A program made the position numbers and the translations under genes. 64,000 nucleotides of DNA from Liolophura sinensis (taxonomy: Eukaryota > Mollusca > Polyplacophora > Chitonida > Chitonidae), in assembly GCF_032854445.1 (NCBI RefSeq), contig NW_027017963.1, positions 62,001-126,000 of the forward strand, read 5' to 3'. Of the stretch, positions 22,002-35,198 are shown one piece after another (within the stretch, counting starts at the first letter, position 1; every line of letters begins with the position of its first letter). The notes beneath the pieces are model-generated. The model did no database searches and was not told the origin of the DNA. It saw only the letters and a list, made by a program, of their open reading frames with translations.

Positions 22002-25000
22002 CCCAAATATATGACGTCTTCTGGGCTACCGAAGGGCACATAACTTATAATGAAAAGTTGAATATAGTAATGACCAGTCGGGAATGTACATAGTTAATGT
22101 AGCCGATTTCAATTCGCAAAAAGACCAGGCAAAAATCCAAAAGTGGAAAAACTGTTCCAATGCTGCTGGTAAGAGGCTAATCCGACGTATTTTTGGACGA
22201 GAAATCGAATGGTGCAAACGGCGTTGCTCTCCGACCAATACTTTTGGCTGTAGCCACAAATGAATAATCATTGATGTCAAGATCACGTGCCCAGCAACGG
22301 CTCTTACTCCATGGAAACCATAGAAATTTGCAATTTTTCAACAGCTGGAGATGCCTGGCCCAATTGCGCATCTTTTGGCACCTTATTGATGTGGGTCAGT
22401 GTTCAATTGTACTTTTTACAGCGGACTGTATCAAGTACCTTGTGTTTTTTTTATATACAATTGGTGTGGTTTTTCTACATGTAGATAAAGACATTGAGTT
22501 TGTCTTCGACTTAGAAGTAAGACAACTGCTGGGTGAGTTAAATGGGCTTGGCCCAAAGAATTGACGTCGTCTGGGCTACCGAAGGGCACATAACTTATAA
22601 TGAAAAGTTGAATATAGTAATGACCAGTCGCGATTGTACATAGTTAATGTAGCCGATTTCAATTAGAAAAAATACCAGGGAAAAATCCAAAAGTGGAAAA
22701 ACTGTTCCAATGTAAGAGGCTAATCCGACGTATTTTTGGACGAGAAATCGAATGGTGCAAACCGCGTTGCTCTCCGACCAATACTTTTGGCTGTAGCCAC
22801 AAATGAATAATCATTGATGTCAAGATCACGTGCCCAGCAACGGCTCTTACTCCATGGAAACCAAGGAAATTTGCAATTTTTCAACAGCTGGAGATGCCTG
22901 GCCCAATTGCGCATCTTTTGGCACCTTATTGATGTGGGTCAGTGTTCAATTGTACTTTTTACAGCGGACTGTATCAAGTACCTTGTGTTTTTTTTATATA
23001 CAAATGGTGTGGTTTTTCTACATGTAGATAAAGACATTGAGTTTGTCTTCGACTTAGAAGTAAGACATTTGCTGGGTGAGTTAAATGGGCTTGGCCCAAA
23101 GATTTGACGTCGTCTGGGCTACCGAAGGGCACATAACTTATAATGAAAAGTTGAATATAGTAATGACCAGTCGCGATTGTACATAGTTAATGTAGCCGAT
23201 TTCAATTCGCAAAAAGACCAGGCAAAAATCCAAAAGTGGAAAAACTGTTCCAATGCTGCTGGTAAGAGGCTAATCCGACGTATTTTTGGACGAGAAATCG
23301 AATGGTGCAAACCGCGTTGCTCTCCGACCAATACTTTTGGCTGTAGCCACAAATGAATAATCATTGATGTCAAGATCACGTGCCCAGCAACGGCTCTTAC
23401 TCCATGGAAACCAAGGAAATTTGCAATTTTTCAACAGCTGGAGATGCCTGGCCCAATTGCACATCTTTTGACACCTTATTGATGTGGGTCAGTGTTCAAT
23501 TGTACTTTTTACAGCGGACTGTATCAAGTACCTTGTGTTTTTTTTTATATACAAATGGTGTGGTTTTTCTACATGTAGATAAAGACATTGAGTTTGTCTT
23601 CGACTTAGAAGTAAGACAACTGCTGGGTGAGTTAAATGGGCTTGGCCCAAAGATATGACGTCTTCTGGGCTACCGAAGGGCACATAACTTATAATGAAAA
23701 GTTGAATATAGTAATGACCAGTCGCGAATGTACATAGTTAATGTAGCCGATTTCAATTAGCAAAAAGACCAGGCAAAAATCCAAAAGTGGAAAAACTGTT
23801 CCAATGCTGCTGGTAAGAGACTAATCCGACGTATTTTTGGACGAGAAATCGAATGGTGCAAACGGCGTTGCTCTCCGACCAATACTTTTGGCTGTAGCCA
23901 CAAATGAATAATCATTGATGTCAAGATCACGTGCCCAGCAACGGCTCTTACTCCATGGAAACCATAGAAATTTGCAATTTTTCAACAGCTGGAGATGCCT
24001 GGCCCAATTGCGCATCTTTTGGCACCTTATTGATGTGGGTCAGTGTTCAATTGTACTTTTTACAGCGGACTGTATCAAGTACCTTGTGTTTTTTTTATAT
24101 ACAATTGGTGTGGTTTTTCTACATGTAGATAAAGACATTGAGTTTGTCTTCGACTTAGAAGTAAGACAACTGCTGGGTGAGTTAAATGGGCTTGGCCCAA
24201 AGAATTGACGTCGTCTGGGCTACCGAAGGGCACATAACTTATAATGAAAAGTTGAATATAGTAATGACCAGTCGCGATTGTACATAGTTAATGTAGTCGA
24301 TTTCAATTCGCAAAAAGACCAGGCAAAAATCCAAAAGTGGAAAAACTGTTCCAATGCTGCTGGTAAGAGGCTAATCCGACGTATTTTTGGACGAGAAATC
24401 GAATGGTGCAAACGGCGTTGCTCTCCGACCAATACTTTTGGCTGTAGCCACAAATGAATAATCATTGATGTCAAGATCACGTGCCCAGCAACGGCTCTTA
24501 CTCCATGGAAACCATAGAAATTTGCAATTTTTCAACAGCTGGAGATGCCTGGCCCAATTGCGCATCTTTTGGCACCTTATTGATGTGGGTCAGTGTTCAA
24601 TTGTACTTTTTACAGCGGACTGTATCAAGTACCTTGTGTTTTTTTTATATACAAATGGTGTGGTTTTTCTACATGTAGATAAAGACATTGAGTTTGTCTT
24701 CGACTTAGAAGTAAGACATTTGCTGGGTGAGTTAAATGAGCTTGGCCCAAAGATTTGACGTCGTCTGGGCTACCGAAGGGCACATAACTTATAATGAAAA
24801 GTTGAATATAGTAATGACCAGTCGCGATTGTACATAGTTAATGTAGCCGATTTCAATTCGCAAAAAGACCAGGCAAAAATCCAAAAGTGGAAAAACTGTT
24901 CCAATGCTGCTGGTAAGAGGCTAATCCGACGTATTTTTGGACGAGAAATCGAATGGTGCAAACCGCGTTGCTCTCCGACCAATACTTTTGGCTGTAGCCA

Positions 25001-28000
25001 CAAATGAATAATCATTGATGTCAAGATCACGTGCCCAGCAACGGCTCTTACTCCATGGAAACCAAGGAAATTTGCAATTTTTCAACAGCTGGAGATGCCT
25101 GGCCCAATTGCACATCTTTTGACACCTTATTGATGTGGGTCAGTGTTCAATTGTACTTTTTATAGCGGACTGTATCAAGTACCTTGTGTTTTTTTTATAT
25201 ACAAATGGTGTGGTTTTTCTACATGTAGATAAAGACATTGAGTTTGTCTTCGACTTAGAAGTAAGACAACTGCTGGGTGAGTTAAATGGGCTTGGCCCAA
25301 AGATATGACGTCTTCTGGGCTACCGAAGGGCACATAACTTATAATGAAAAGTTGAATATAGTAATGACCAGTCGCGAATGTACATAGTTAATGTAGCCGA
25401 TTTCAATTCGCAAAAAGACCAGGCAAAAATCCAAAAGTGGAAAAACTGTTCCAATGCTGCTGGTAAGAGGGCTAATCCGACGTATTTTTGGACGAGAAAT
25501 CGAATGGTGCAAACCGCGTTGATCTCCGACCAATACTTTTGGCTGTAGCCACAAATGAATAATCATTGATGTCAAGATCACGTGCCCAGCAACGGCTCTT
25601 ACTCCATGGAAACCATAGAAATTTGCAATTTTTCAACAGCTGGAGATGCCTGGCCCAATTGCGCATCTTTTGGCACCTTATTGATGTGGGTCAGTGTTCA
25701 ATTGTACTTTTTACAGCGGACTGTATCAAGTACCTTGTGTTTTTTTTATATACAATTGGTGTGGTTTTTCTACATGTAGATAAAGACATTGAGTTTGTCT
25801 TCGACTTAGAAGTAAGACAACTGCTGGGTGAGTTAAATGGGCTTGGCCCAAAGAATTGACGTCGTCTGGGCTACCGAAGGGCACATAACTTATAATGAAA
25901 AGTTGAATATAGTAATGACCAGTCGCGATTGTACATAGTTAATGTAGCCGATTTCAATTAGAAAAAATACCAGGGAAAAATCCAAAAGTGGAAAAAGTGT
26001 TCCAATGCTGCTAGTAAGAGGCTAATCCGACGTATTTTTTGACGAGAAATCGAATGGTGCAAACCGCGTTGCTCTCCGACCAATACTTTTGGCTGTAGCC
26101 ACAAATGAATAATCATTGATGTCAAGATCACGTGCCCAGCAACGGCTCTTACTCCATGGAAACCAAGGAAATTTGCAATTTTTCAACAGCTGGAGATGCC
26201 TGCCCAATTGCGCATCTTTTGGCACCTTATTGATGTGGGTCAGTGTTCAATTGTACTTTTTTACAGCAGACTGTATTATGTACCTTGTGTTTTTTTATAT
26301 ACAAATGGTGTGGTTTTTCTACATGTAGATAAAGACATTGAGTTCGTCTTCGACTTAGAAATAAGACATTTGCTGGGTGAGTTAAATGGGCTTGGCCCAA
26401 AGATTTGACGTCGTCTGGGCTACCGAAGGGCACATAACTTATAATGAAAAGTTGAATATAGTAATGACCAGTCGCGATTGTACATAGTTAATGTAGCCGA
26501 TTTCAATTCGCAAAAAGACCAGGCAAAAATCCAAAAGTGGAAAAACTGTTCCAATGCTGCTGGTAAGAGGCTAATCCGACGTATTTTTGGACGAGAAATC
26601 GAATGGTGCAAACGGCGTTGCTCTCCGACCAATACTTTTGGCTGTAGCCACAAATGAATAATCATTGATGTCAAGATCACGTGCCCAGCAACGGCTCTTA
26701 CTCCATGGAAACCATAGAAATTTGCAATTTTTCAACAGCTGGAGATGCCTGGCCCAATTGCGCATCTTTTGGCACCTTATTGATGTGGGTCAGTGTTCAA
26801 TTGTACTTTTTACAGCGGACTGTATCAAGTACCTTGTGTTTTTTTTATATACAATTGGTGTGGTTTTTCTACATGTAGATAAAGACATTGAGTTTGTCTT
26901 CGACTTAGAAGTAAGACAACTGCTGGGTGAGTTAAATGGGCTTGGCCCAAAGAATTGACGTCGTCTGGGCTACCGAAGGGCACATAACTTATAATGAAAA
27001 GTTGAATATAGTAATGACCAGTCGCGATTGTACATAGTTAATGTAGCCGATTTCAATTAGAAAAAATACCAGGGAAAAATCCAAAAGTGGAAAAACTGTT
27101 CCAATGCTGCTAGTAAGAGGCTAATCCGACGTATTTTTGGACGAGAAATCGAATGGTGCAAACCGCGTTGCTCTCCGACCAATACTTTTGGCTGTAGCCA
27201 CAAATGAATAATCATTGATGTCAAGATCACGTGCCCAGCAACGGCTCTTACTCCATGGAAACCAAGGAAATTTGCAATTTTTCAACAGCTGGAGATGCCT
27301 GGCCCAATTGCGCATCTTTTGGCACCTTATTGATGTGGGTCAGTGTTCAATTGTACTTTATACAGCGGACTGTATCAAGTACCTTGTGTTTTTTTTATAT
27401 ACAAATGGTGTGGTTTTTCTACATGTAGATAAAGACATTGAGTTTGTCTTCGACTTAGAAGTAAGACATTTGCTGGGTGAGTTAAATGGGCTTGGCCCAA
27501 AGATTTGACGTCGTCTGGGCTACCGAAGGGTACATAACTTATAATGAAAAGTTGAATATAGTAATGACCAGTCGCGATTGTACATAGTTAATGTAGCCGA
27601 TTTCAATTCGCAAAAAGACCAGGCAAAAATCCAAAAGTGGAAAAACTGTTCCAATGCTGCTGGTAAGAGGCTAATCCGACGTATTTTTGGACGAGAAATC
27701 GAATGGTGCAAACCGCGTTGCTCTCCGACCAATACTTTTGGCTTTAGCCACAAATGAATAATCATTGATGTCAAGATCACGTGCCCAGCAACGGCTCTTA
27801 CTCCATGGAAACCAAGGAAATTTGCAATTTTTCAACAGCTGGAGATGCCTGGCCCAATTGCGCATCTTTTGGCACCTTATTGATGTGGGTCAGTGTTCAA
27901 TTGTACTTTTTATAGCGGACTGTATCAAGTACCTTGTGTTTTTTTTATATACAAATGGTGTGGTTTTTTTACATGTAGATAAAGACATTGAGTTTGTCTT

Positions 28001-29697
28001 CGACTTAGAAGTAAGACAACTGCTGGGTGAGTTAAATGGGCTTGGCCCAAAGATTTGACGTCGTCTGGGCTACCGAAGGGCACATAACTTATAATGAAAA
28101 GTTGAATATAGTAATGACCAGTCGCGATTGTACATAGTTAATGTAGCCGATTTCAATTCGCAAAAAGACCAGGCAAAAATCCAAAAGTGGAAAAACTGTT
28201 CCAATGCTGCTGGTAAGAGGCTAATCCGACGTATTTTTGGACGAGAAATCGAATGGTGCAAACCGCGTTGCTCTACGACCAATACTTTTGGCTGTAGCCA
28301 CAAATGAATAATCATTGATGTCAAGATCACGTGCCCAGCAACGGCTCTTACTCCATGGAAACCAAGGAAATTTGCAATTTTTCAACAGCTGGAGATGCCT
28401 GCCCAATTGCGCATCTTTTGGCACCTTATTGATGTGGGTCAGTGTTCAATTGTACTTTTTTACAGCAGACTGTATCATGTACCTTGTGTTTTTTTATATA
28501 CAAATGGTGTGGTTTTTCTACATGTAGATAAAGACATTGAGTTCGTCTTCGACTTAGAAATAAGACATTTGCTGGGTGAGTTAAATGGGCTTGGCCCAAA
28601 GATTTGACGTCGTCTGGGCTACCGAAGGGCACATAACTTATAATGAAAAGTTGAATATAGTAATGACCAGTCGCGATTGTACATAGTTAATGTAGCCGAT
28701 TTCAATTCGCAAAAAGACCAGGCAAAAATCCAAAAGTGGAAAAACTGTTCCAATGCTGCTGGTAAGAGGCTAATCCGACGTATTTTTGGACGAGAAATCG
28801 AATGGTGCAAACCGCGTTGCTCTCCGACCAACACTTTTGGCTGTAGCCACAAATGAATAATCATTGATGTCAAGATCACGTGCCCAGCAACGGCTCTTAC
28901 TCCATGGAAACCAAGGAAATTTGCAATTTTTCAACAGCTGGAGATGCCTGGCCCAATTGCGCATCTTTTGGCACCTTATTGATGTGGGTCAGTGTTCAAT
29001 TGTACTTTTTATAGCGGACTGTATCAAGTACCTTGTGTTTTTTTTATATACAAATGGTGTGGTTTTTCTACATGTAGATAAAGACATTGAGTTTGTCTTC
29101 GACTTAGAAGTAAGACAACTGCTGGGTGAGTTAAATGGGCTTGGCCCAAAGATATGACGTCTTCTGGGCTACCGAAGGGCACATAACTTATAATGAAAAG
29201 TTGAATATAGTAATGACCAGTCGCGAATGTACATAGTTAATGTAGCCGATTTCAATTCGCAAAAAGACCAGGCAAAAATCCAAAAGTGGAAAAACTGTTC
29301 CAATGCTGCTGGTAAGAGGCTAATCCGACGTATTTTTGGACGAGAAATCGAATGGTGCAAACCGCGTTGCTCTCCGACCAATACTTTTGGCTGTAGCCAC
29401 AAATGAATAATCATTGATGTCAAGATCACGTGCCCAGCAACGGCTCTTACTCCATGGAAAACAAGGAAATTTGCAATTTTTCAACAGCTGGAGATGCCTG
29501 GCCCAATTGCGCATCTTTTGGCACCTTATTGATGTCGGTCAGTGTTCAATTGTACTTTTTTACAGCAGACTGTATCAAGTACCTTGTGTTTTTTTTTTAT
29601 ATACAAATGGTGTGGTTTTTCTACATGTAGATAAAGACATTGAGTTTGTCTTCGACTTAGAAGTAAGACATTTGCTGGATGAGTTAAATGGGCTTGG
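22002..29697 (+). repeat. Large duplication, copy A (M41-M54, 14 monomers)
   Basis: Matches 35199-42892 monomer for monomer at an offset of 13,195-13,197 bp. Shared rare markers: CAGTCGGGAATG in M41/M65; the 7-bp deletion in M42/M66; GACACC in M43/M67 and M46/M70; GTAGTCGATT and AATGAGCTTGG in M45/M69; GTTGATCTCC in M47/M71; AAAAAGTGTTCC and CCTGCCC in M48/M72; CTTTATACAG in M50/M74; AGGGTACATAAC in M51/M75; GCTCTACGACC in M52/M76; GGAAAACAAGG with T6 and T10 tracts in M54/M78. By eye there are only about a dozen to fifteen differences over ~7.7 kb. Confidence 0.92.
22552..23094 (+). repeat. M42, monomer with a 7-bp deletion (543 bp)
   Basis: GTTCCAATG is followed directly by TAAGAGGC at 22712, removing CTGCTAG. 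The junction still reads GTAAGAG. The identical deletion in M66 (35749-36291) is a strong marker that the two copies share descent. Confidence 0.9.
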
Positions 29698-32445
29698 CCC
29701 AAAGATTTGACGTCGTCTGGGCTACCGAAGGGCACATAACTTATAATGAAAAGTTGAATATAGTAATGACCAGTCGCGATTGTACATAGTTAATGTAACC
29801 GATTTCAATTAGCAAAAAGACCAGGTAAAAATCTAAAAGTGGAAAAACTGTTCCAATGCTGCTGGTAAGAGGCTAATCCGACGTATTTTTTGACGAGAAA
29901 TCGAATGGTGCAAACCGCGTTGCTCTCCGACCAATACTTTTGGCTGTAGCCACAAATGAATAATCATTGATGTCAAGATCACGTGCCCAGCAACGGCTCT
30001 TACTCCATGGAAACCAAGGAAATTTGCAATTTTTCAACAGCTGGAGATGCCTGGCCCAATTGCGCATCTTTTGGCACCTTATTGATGTGGGTCAGTGTTC
30101 AATTGTACTTTTTACAGCGGACTGTATCAAGTACCTTGTGTTTTTTTTATATACAAATGGTGTGGTTTTTCTACATGTAGATAAAGACATTGAGTTTGTC
30201 TTCGACTTAGAAGTAAGACAACTGCTGGGTGAGTTAAATGGGCTTGGCCCAAAGATTTGACGTCGTCTGGGCTACCGAAGGGCACATAACTTATAATGAA
30301 AAGTTGAATATAGTAATGACCAGTCGCGATTGTACATAGTTAATGTAGCCGATTTCAATTAGCAAAAAGACCAGGCAAAAATCCAAAAGTGGAAAAACTG
30401 TTCCAATGCTGTTGGTAAGAGGCTAATCCGACGTAGTTTTTGACGAGAAATCGAATGGTGCAAACCGTGTTGCTCTCCTACCAATACTTTTGGCTGTAGC
30501 CACAAATGAATAATCATTGATGTCAAGATCACGTGCCCAGCAACGGCTCTTACTCCATGGAAACCAAGGAAATTTGCAATTTTTCAACAGCTGGAGATGC
30601 CTGGCCCAATTGCACATCTGTTGGCACCTTATTGATGTGGGTCAGTGTTCAATTGTACTTTTTACAGCGGACTGTATCAAGTACCTTGTGTTTTTTTTAT
30701 ATACAAATGGTGTGGTTTTTCTACATGTAGATAAAGACATTGAGTTTGTCTTCGACTTAGAAGTAAGACAACTGCTGGGTGAGTTAAATGGGCTTGGCCC
30801 AAAGATATGACGTCTTCTGGGCTACCGAAGGGCACATAACTTATAATGAAAAGTTGAATATAGTAATGACCAGTCGCGATTGCACATAGTTAATGTAGCC
30901 GATTTCAATTAGCAAAAAGACCAGGCAAAAATCCAAAAGTGGAAAAACTGTTCCAATGCTGCTAGTAAGAGGCTAATCCGACGTATTTTTGGACGAGAAA
31001 TCGAATGGTGCAAACCGCGTTGCTCTCCGACCAATACTTTTGGCTGTAGCCACAAATGAATAATCATTGATGTCAAGATCACGTGCCCAGCAACGGCTCT
31101 TACTCCATGGAAACCAAGGAAATTTGCAATTTTTCAACAGCTGGAGATGCCTGGCCCAATTGCGCATCTTTTGGCACCTTATTGATGTGGGTCAGTGTTC
31201 AATTGTACATTTTACAGCGGACTGTATCAAGTACCTTGTGTTTTTTTTATATACAAATGGTGTGGTTTTTCTACATGTAGATAAAGACATTGAGTTTGTC
31301 TTCGACTTAGAAGTAAGACAACTGCTGGGTGAGTTAAATGGGCTTGGCCCAAAGATTTGACGTCGTCTGGGCTACCGAAGGGCACATAACTTATAATGAA
31401 AAGTTGAATATAGTAATGACCAGTCGCGATTGTACATAGTTAATGTAGCCGATTTCAATTAGCAAAAAGACCAGGCAAAAATCCAAAAGTGGAAAAACTG
31501 TTCCAATGCTGCTGGTAAGAGGCTAATCCGACGTATTTTTTGACGAGAAATCGAATGGTGCAAACCGCTTTGCTCTCCGACCAATACTTTTGGCTGTAGC
31601 CACAAATGAATAATCATTGATGTCAAGATCACGTGCCCAGCAACGGCTCTTACTCCATGGAAACCAAGGAAATTTGCAATTTTTCAACAGCTGGAGATGC
31701 CTGGCCCAATTGCACATCTTTTGGCACCTTATTGATGTGGGTCAGTGTTCAATTGTACTTTTTATAGCGGACTGTATCAAGTACCTTGTGTTTTTTTATT
31801 TACAAATGGTGTGGTTTTTCTACATGTAGATAAAGACATTGAGTTTATCTTCGACTTAGAAGTAAGACAACTGCTGGGTGAGTTAAATGGGCTTGGCCCA
31901 AAGATTTGACGTCGTCTGGGCTACCGAAGGGCACATAACTTATAATGAAAAGTTGAATATAGTAATGACCAGTCGCGATTGTACATAGTTAATGTAGCCG
32001 ATTTCAATTAGCAAAAAGACCAGGCAAAAATCCAAAAGTGGAAAAACTGTTCCAATGCTGCTGGTAAGAGGCTAATCCGACGTATTTTTGGACGAGAAAT
32101 CGAATGGTGCAAACCGCGTTACTCTCCGACCAATACTTTTGGCTGTAGCCACAAATGAATAATCATTGATGTCAAGATCACGTGCCCAGCAACGGCTCTT
32201 ACTCCATGGAAACCAAGGAAATTTGCAATTTTTCAACAGCTGGAGATGCCTGGCCCAATTGCGCATCTTTTGGCGCCTTATTGATGTGGGTCAGTGTTCA
32301 ATTGTACTTTTTATAGCGGACTGTATCAAGTACCTTGTGTTTTTTTATATACAAATGGTGTGGTTTTTCTACATGTAGATAAAGACATTGAGTTTGTCTT
32401 CGACTTAGAAGTAAGACAACTGCTGGGTGAGTTAAATGGGCTTGG
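29698..32445 (+). repeat. Monomers M55-M59 between duplication copies
   Basis: Five copies, mostly AGC-type, without a close counterpart in the second unit. Private changes: GTAACCGATT and ATCTAAAAG in M55; GCTGTTGG, GTAGTTTTTGACG, AAACCGTG and CTCCTACC in M56; GATTGCACATAG in M57; AAACCGCTTTG in M58; GTTACTCTCC and GGCGCCTT in M59. M58 and M59 have 7-T poly-T tracts and are 549 bp. Confidence 0.75.
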
Positions 32446-35198
32446 CCCAAAGATATGACGTCTTCTGGGCTACCGAAGGGCACATAACTTATAATGAAAA
32501 GTTGAATATAGTAATGACCAGTCGCGAATGTACATAGTTAATGTAGCCGATTTCAATTCGCAAAAAGACCAGGCAAAAATCCAAAAGTGGAAAAACTGTT
32601 CCAATGCTGCTGGTAAGAGGCTAATCCGACGTATTTTTGGACGAGAAATCGAATGGTGCAAACGGCGTTGATCTCCGACCAATACTTTTGGCTGTAGCCA
32701 CAAATGAATAATCATTGATGTCAAGATCACGTGCCCAGCAACGGCTCTTACTCCATGGAAACCATAGAAATTTGCAATTTTTCAACAGCTGGAGATGCCT
32801 GGCCCAATTGCGCATCTTTTGGCACCTTATTGATGTGGGTCAGTGTTCAATTGTACTTTTTACAGCGGACTGTATCAAGTACCTTGTGTTTTTTTTATAT
32901 ACAATTGGTGTGGTTTTTCTACATGTAGATAAAGACATTGAGTTTGTCTTCGACTTAGAAGTAAGACAACTGCTGGGTGAGTTAAATGGGCTTGGCCCAA
33001 AGAATTGACGTCGTCTGGGCTACCGAAGGGCACATAACTTATAATGAAAAGTTGAATATAGTAATGACCAGTCGCGATTGTACATAGTTAATGTAGCCGA
33101 TTTCAATTAGAAAAAATACCAGGGAAAAATCCAAAAGTGGAAAAAGTGTTCCAATGCTGCTAGTAAGAGGCTAATCCGACGTATTTTTGGACGAGAAATC
33201 GAATGGTGCAAACCGCGTTGCTCTCCGACCAATACTTTTGGCTGTAGCCACAAATGAATAATCATTGATGTCAAGATCACGTGCCCAGCAACGGCTCTTA
33301 CTCCATGGAAACCAAGGAAATTTGCAATTTTTCAACAGCTGGAGATGCCTGCCCAATTGCGCATCTTTTGGCACCTTATTGATGTGGGTCAGTGTTCAAT
33401 TGTACTTTTTTACAGCAGACTGTATTATGTACCTTGTGTTTTTTTATATACAAAACAAATGGTGTGGGTTTTTCTACATGTAGATAAAGACATTGAGTTC
33501 GTCTTCGACTTAGAAATAAGACATTTGCTGGGTGAGTTAAATGGGCTTGGCCCAAAGATTTGACGTCGTCTGGCTACCGAAGGGCACATAACTTATAATG
33601 AAAAGTTGAATATAGTAATGACCAGTCGCGATTGTACATAGTTAATGTAGCCGATTTCAATTCGCAAAAAGACCAGGCAAAAATCCAAAAGTGGAAAAAA
33701 CTGTTCCAATGCTGCTGGTAAGAGGCTAATCGACGTATTTTTGGACGAGAAATCGAATGGTGCAAACGGCGTTGCTGTCCGACCAATACTTTTGGCTGTA
33801 GCCACAAATGAATAATCATTGATGTCAAGGATCACGTGCCCAGCAACGGCTCTTACTCCATGGAAACCATAGAAATTTGCAATTTTTCAACAGCTGGAGA
33901 TGCCCTGGCCAATTTGCGCATCTTTTGGCACCTTATTGATGTGGGTCAGTGTTCAATTGTACTTTTTACAGCGGGACTGTATCAAGTACCTTGTGTTTTT
34001 TTTATATACAATTGGTGTGGTTTTTCTACATGTAGATAAAGACATTGAGTTTGTCTTCGACTTAGAAGTAAGACAACTGCTGGGTGAGTTAAATGGGCTT
34101 GGCCCAAAGAATTGACGTCGTCTGGGCTACCGAAGGGCACATAACTTATAATGAAAAGTTGAATATAGTAATGACCAGTCGCGATTGTACATAGTTAATG
34201 TAGCCGATTTCAATTAGAAAAATACCAGGGAAAAATCCAAAAGTGGAAAAACTGTTCCAATGCTGCTAGTAAGAGGCTAATCCGACGTATTTTTGGACGA
34301 GAAATCGATGGTGCAAACCGCGTTGCTCTCCGACCAATACTTTTGGCTGTAGCCACAAATGAATAATCATTGATGTCAAGATCACGTGCCCAGCAACGGC
34401 TCTTACTCCATGGAAACCAAGGAAATTTGCAATTTTTCAACAGCTGGAGATGCCTGGCCCAATTGCGCATCTTTTGGCACCTTATTGATGTGGGTCAGTG
34501 TTCAATTGTACTTTATACAGCGGACTGTATCAAGTACCTTGTGTTTTTTTTTATATACAAATGCTGTGGTTTTTCTACATGTAGATAAAGACATTGAGTT
34601 TGCCTTCGACTTAGAAGTAAGACATTTGCTGGGTGAGTTAAATGGGCCTTGGCCCAAAGATTTGACGTCGTCTGGGCTACCGAAGGGTACATAACTTATA
34701 ATGAAAAGTTGAATATAGTAATGACCAGTCGCGATTGTACATAGTTAATGTAGCCGATTTCAATTCGCAAAAAGACCAGCAAAAATCCAAAAGTGGAAAA
34801 CTGTTCCAATGCTGCTGGTAAGAGGCTAATCGACGTATTTTTGGGACGAGAAATCGAATGGTGCAAACCGCGTTGCTCTCCGACCAATACTTTTGGCTTT
34901 AGCCACAATGAATAATCATTGATGTCAAGATCACGTGCCCGCAACGGCTCTTACTCCATGGAAACCAAGGAAATTTGCAATTTTTCAACAGCTGGAGATG
35001 CCTGGCCCAATTGCGCATCTTTTGGCACCTTATTGATGTGGGTCAGTGTTCAATTGTACTTTTTATAGCGGACTGTATCAAGTACCTTGTGTTTTTTTTA
35101 TATACAAATGGTGTGGTTTTTCTACATGTAGATAAAGACATTGAGTTTGTCTTCGACTTAGAAGTAAGACAACTGCTGGGTGAGTTAAATGGGCTTGG
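32446..35198 (+). repeat. Third, partial copy of the M47-M51 block (M60-M64)
   Basis: M60-M64 repeat the succession of 25296-28045 and 38492-41240: GTTGATCTCC, then AAAAAGTGTTCC with CCTGCCC and TATTATG, then AAACGGCG with CCATAGAAA and ACAATTGG, then CTTTATACAG, then AGGGTACATAAC with GGCTTTAGCC. After M64 the sequence does not continue into an M52-like copy but switches to an M41-like copy. Confidence 0.88.
33453..34941. other. Indel-rich tract 2 (probable consensus error), M61 end to M64
   Basis: Changes absent from both sister copies are concentrated here: ACAAAACAAATGG and GTGTGGGTTT near 33453-33470, CTGGCTACCG near 33570, GGAAAAAACTG near 33694, AATCGACG near 33729, CAAGGATCACG near 33828, GCCCTGGCCAATTTGC near 33902, GCGGGACTG near 33971, AATCGATGG near 34305, GGGCCTTGG near 34646, ACCAGCAAAAATCC near 34776, TTTTTGGGACG near 34840, CCACAATGAA near 34904, GCCCGCAACG near 34938. 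Most are 1-bp indels in short homopolymers. Confidence 0.75.
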
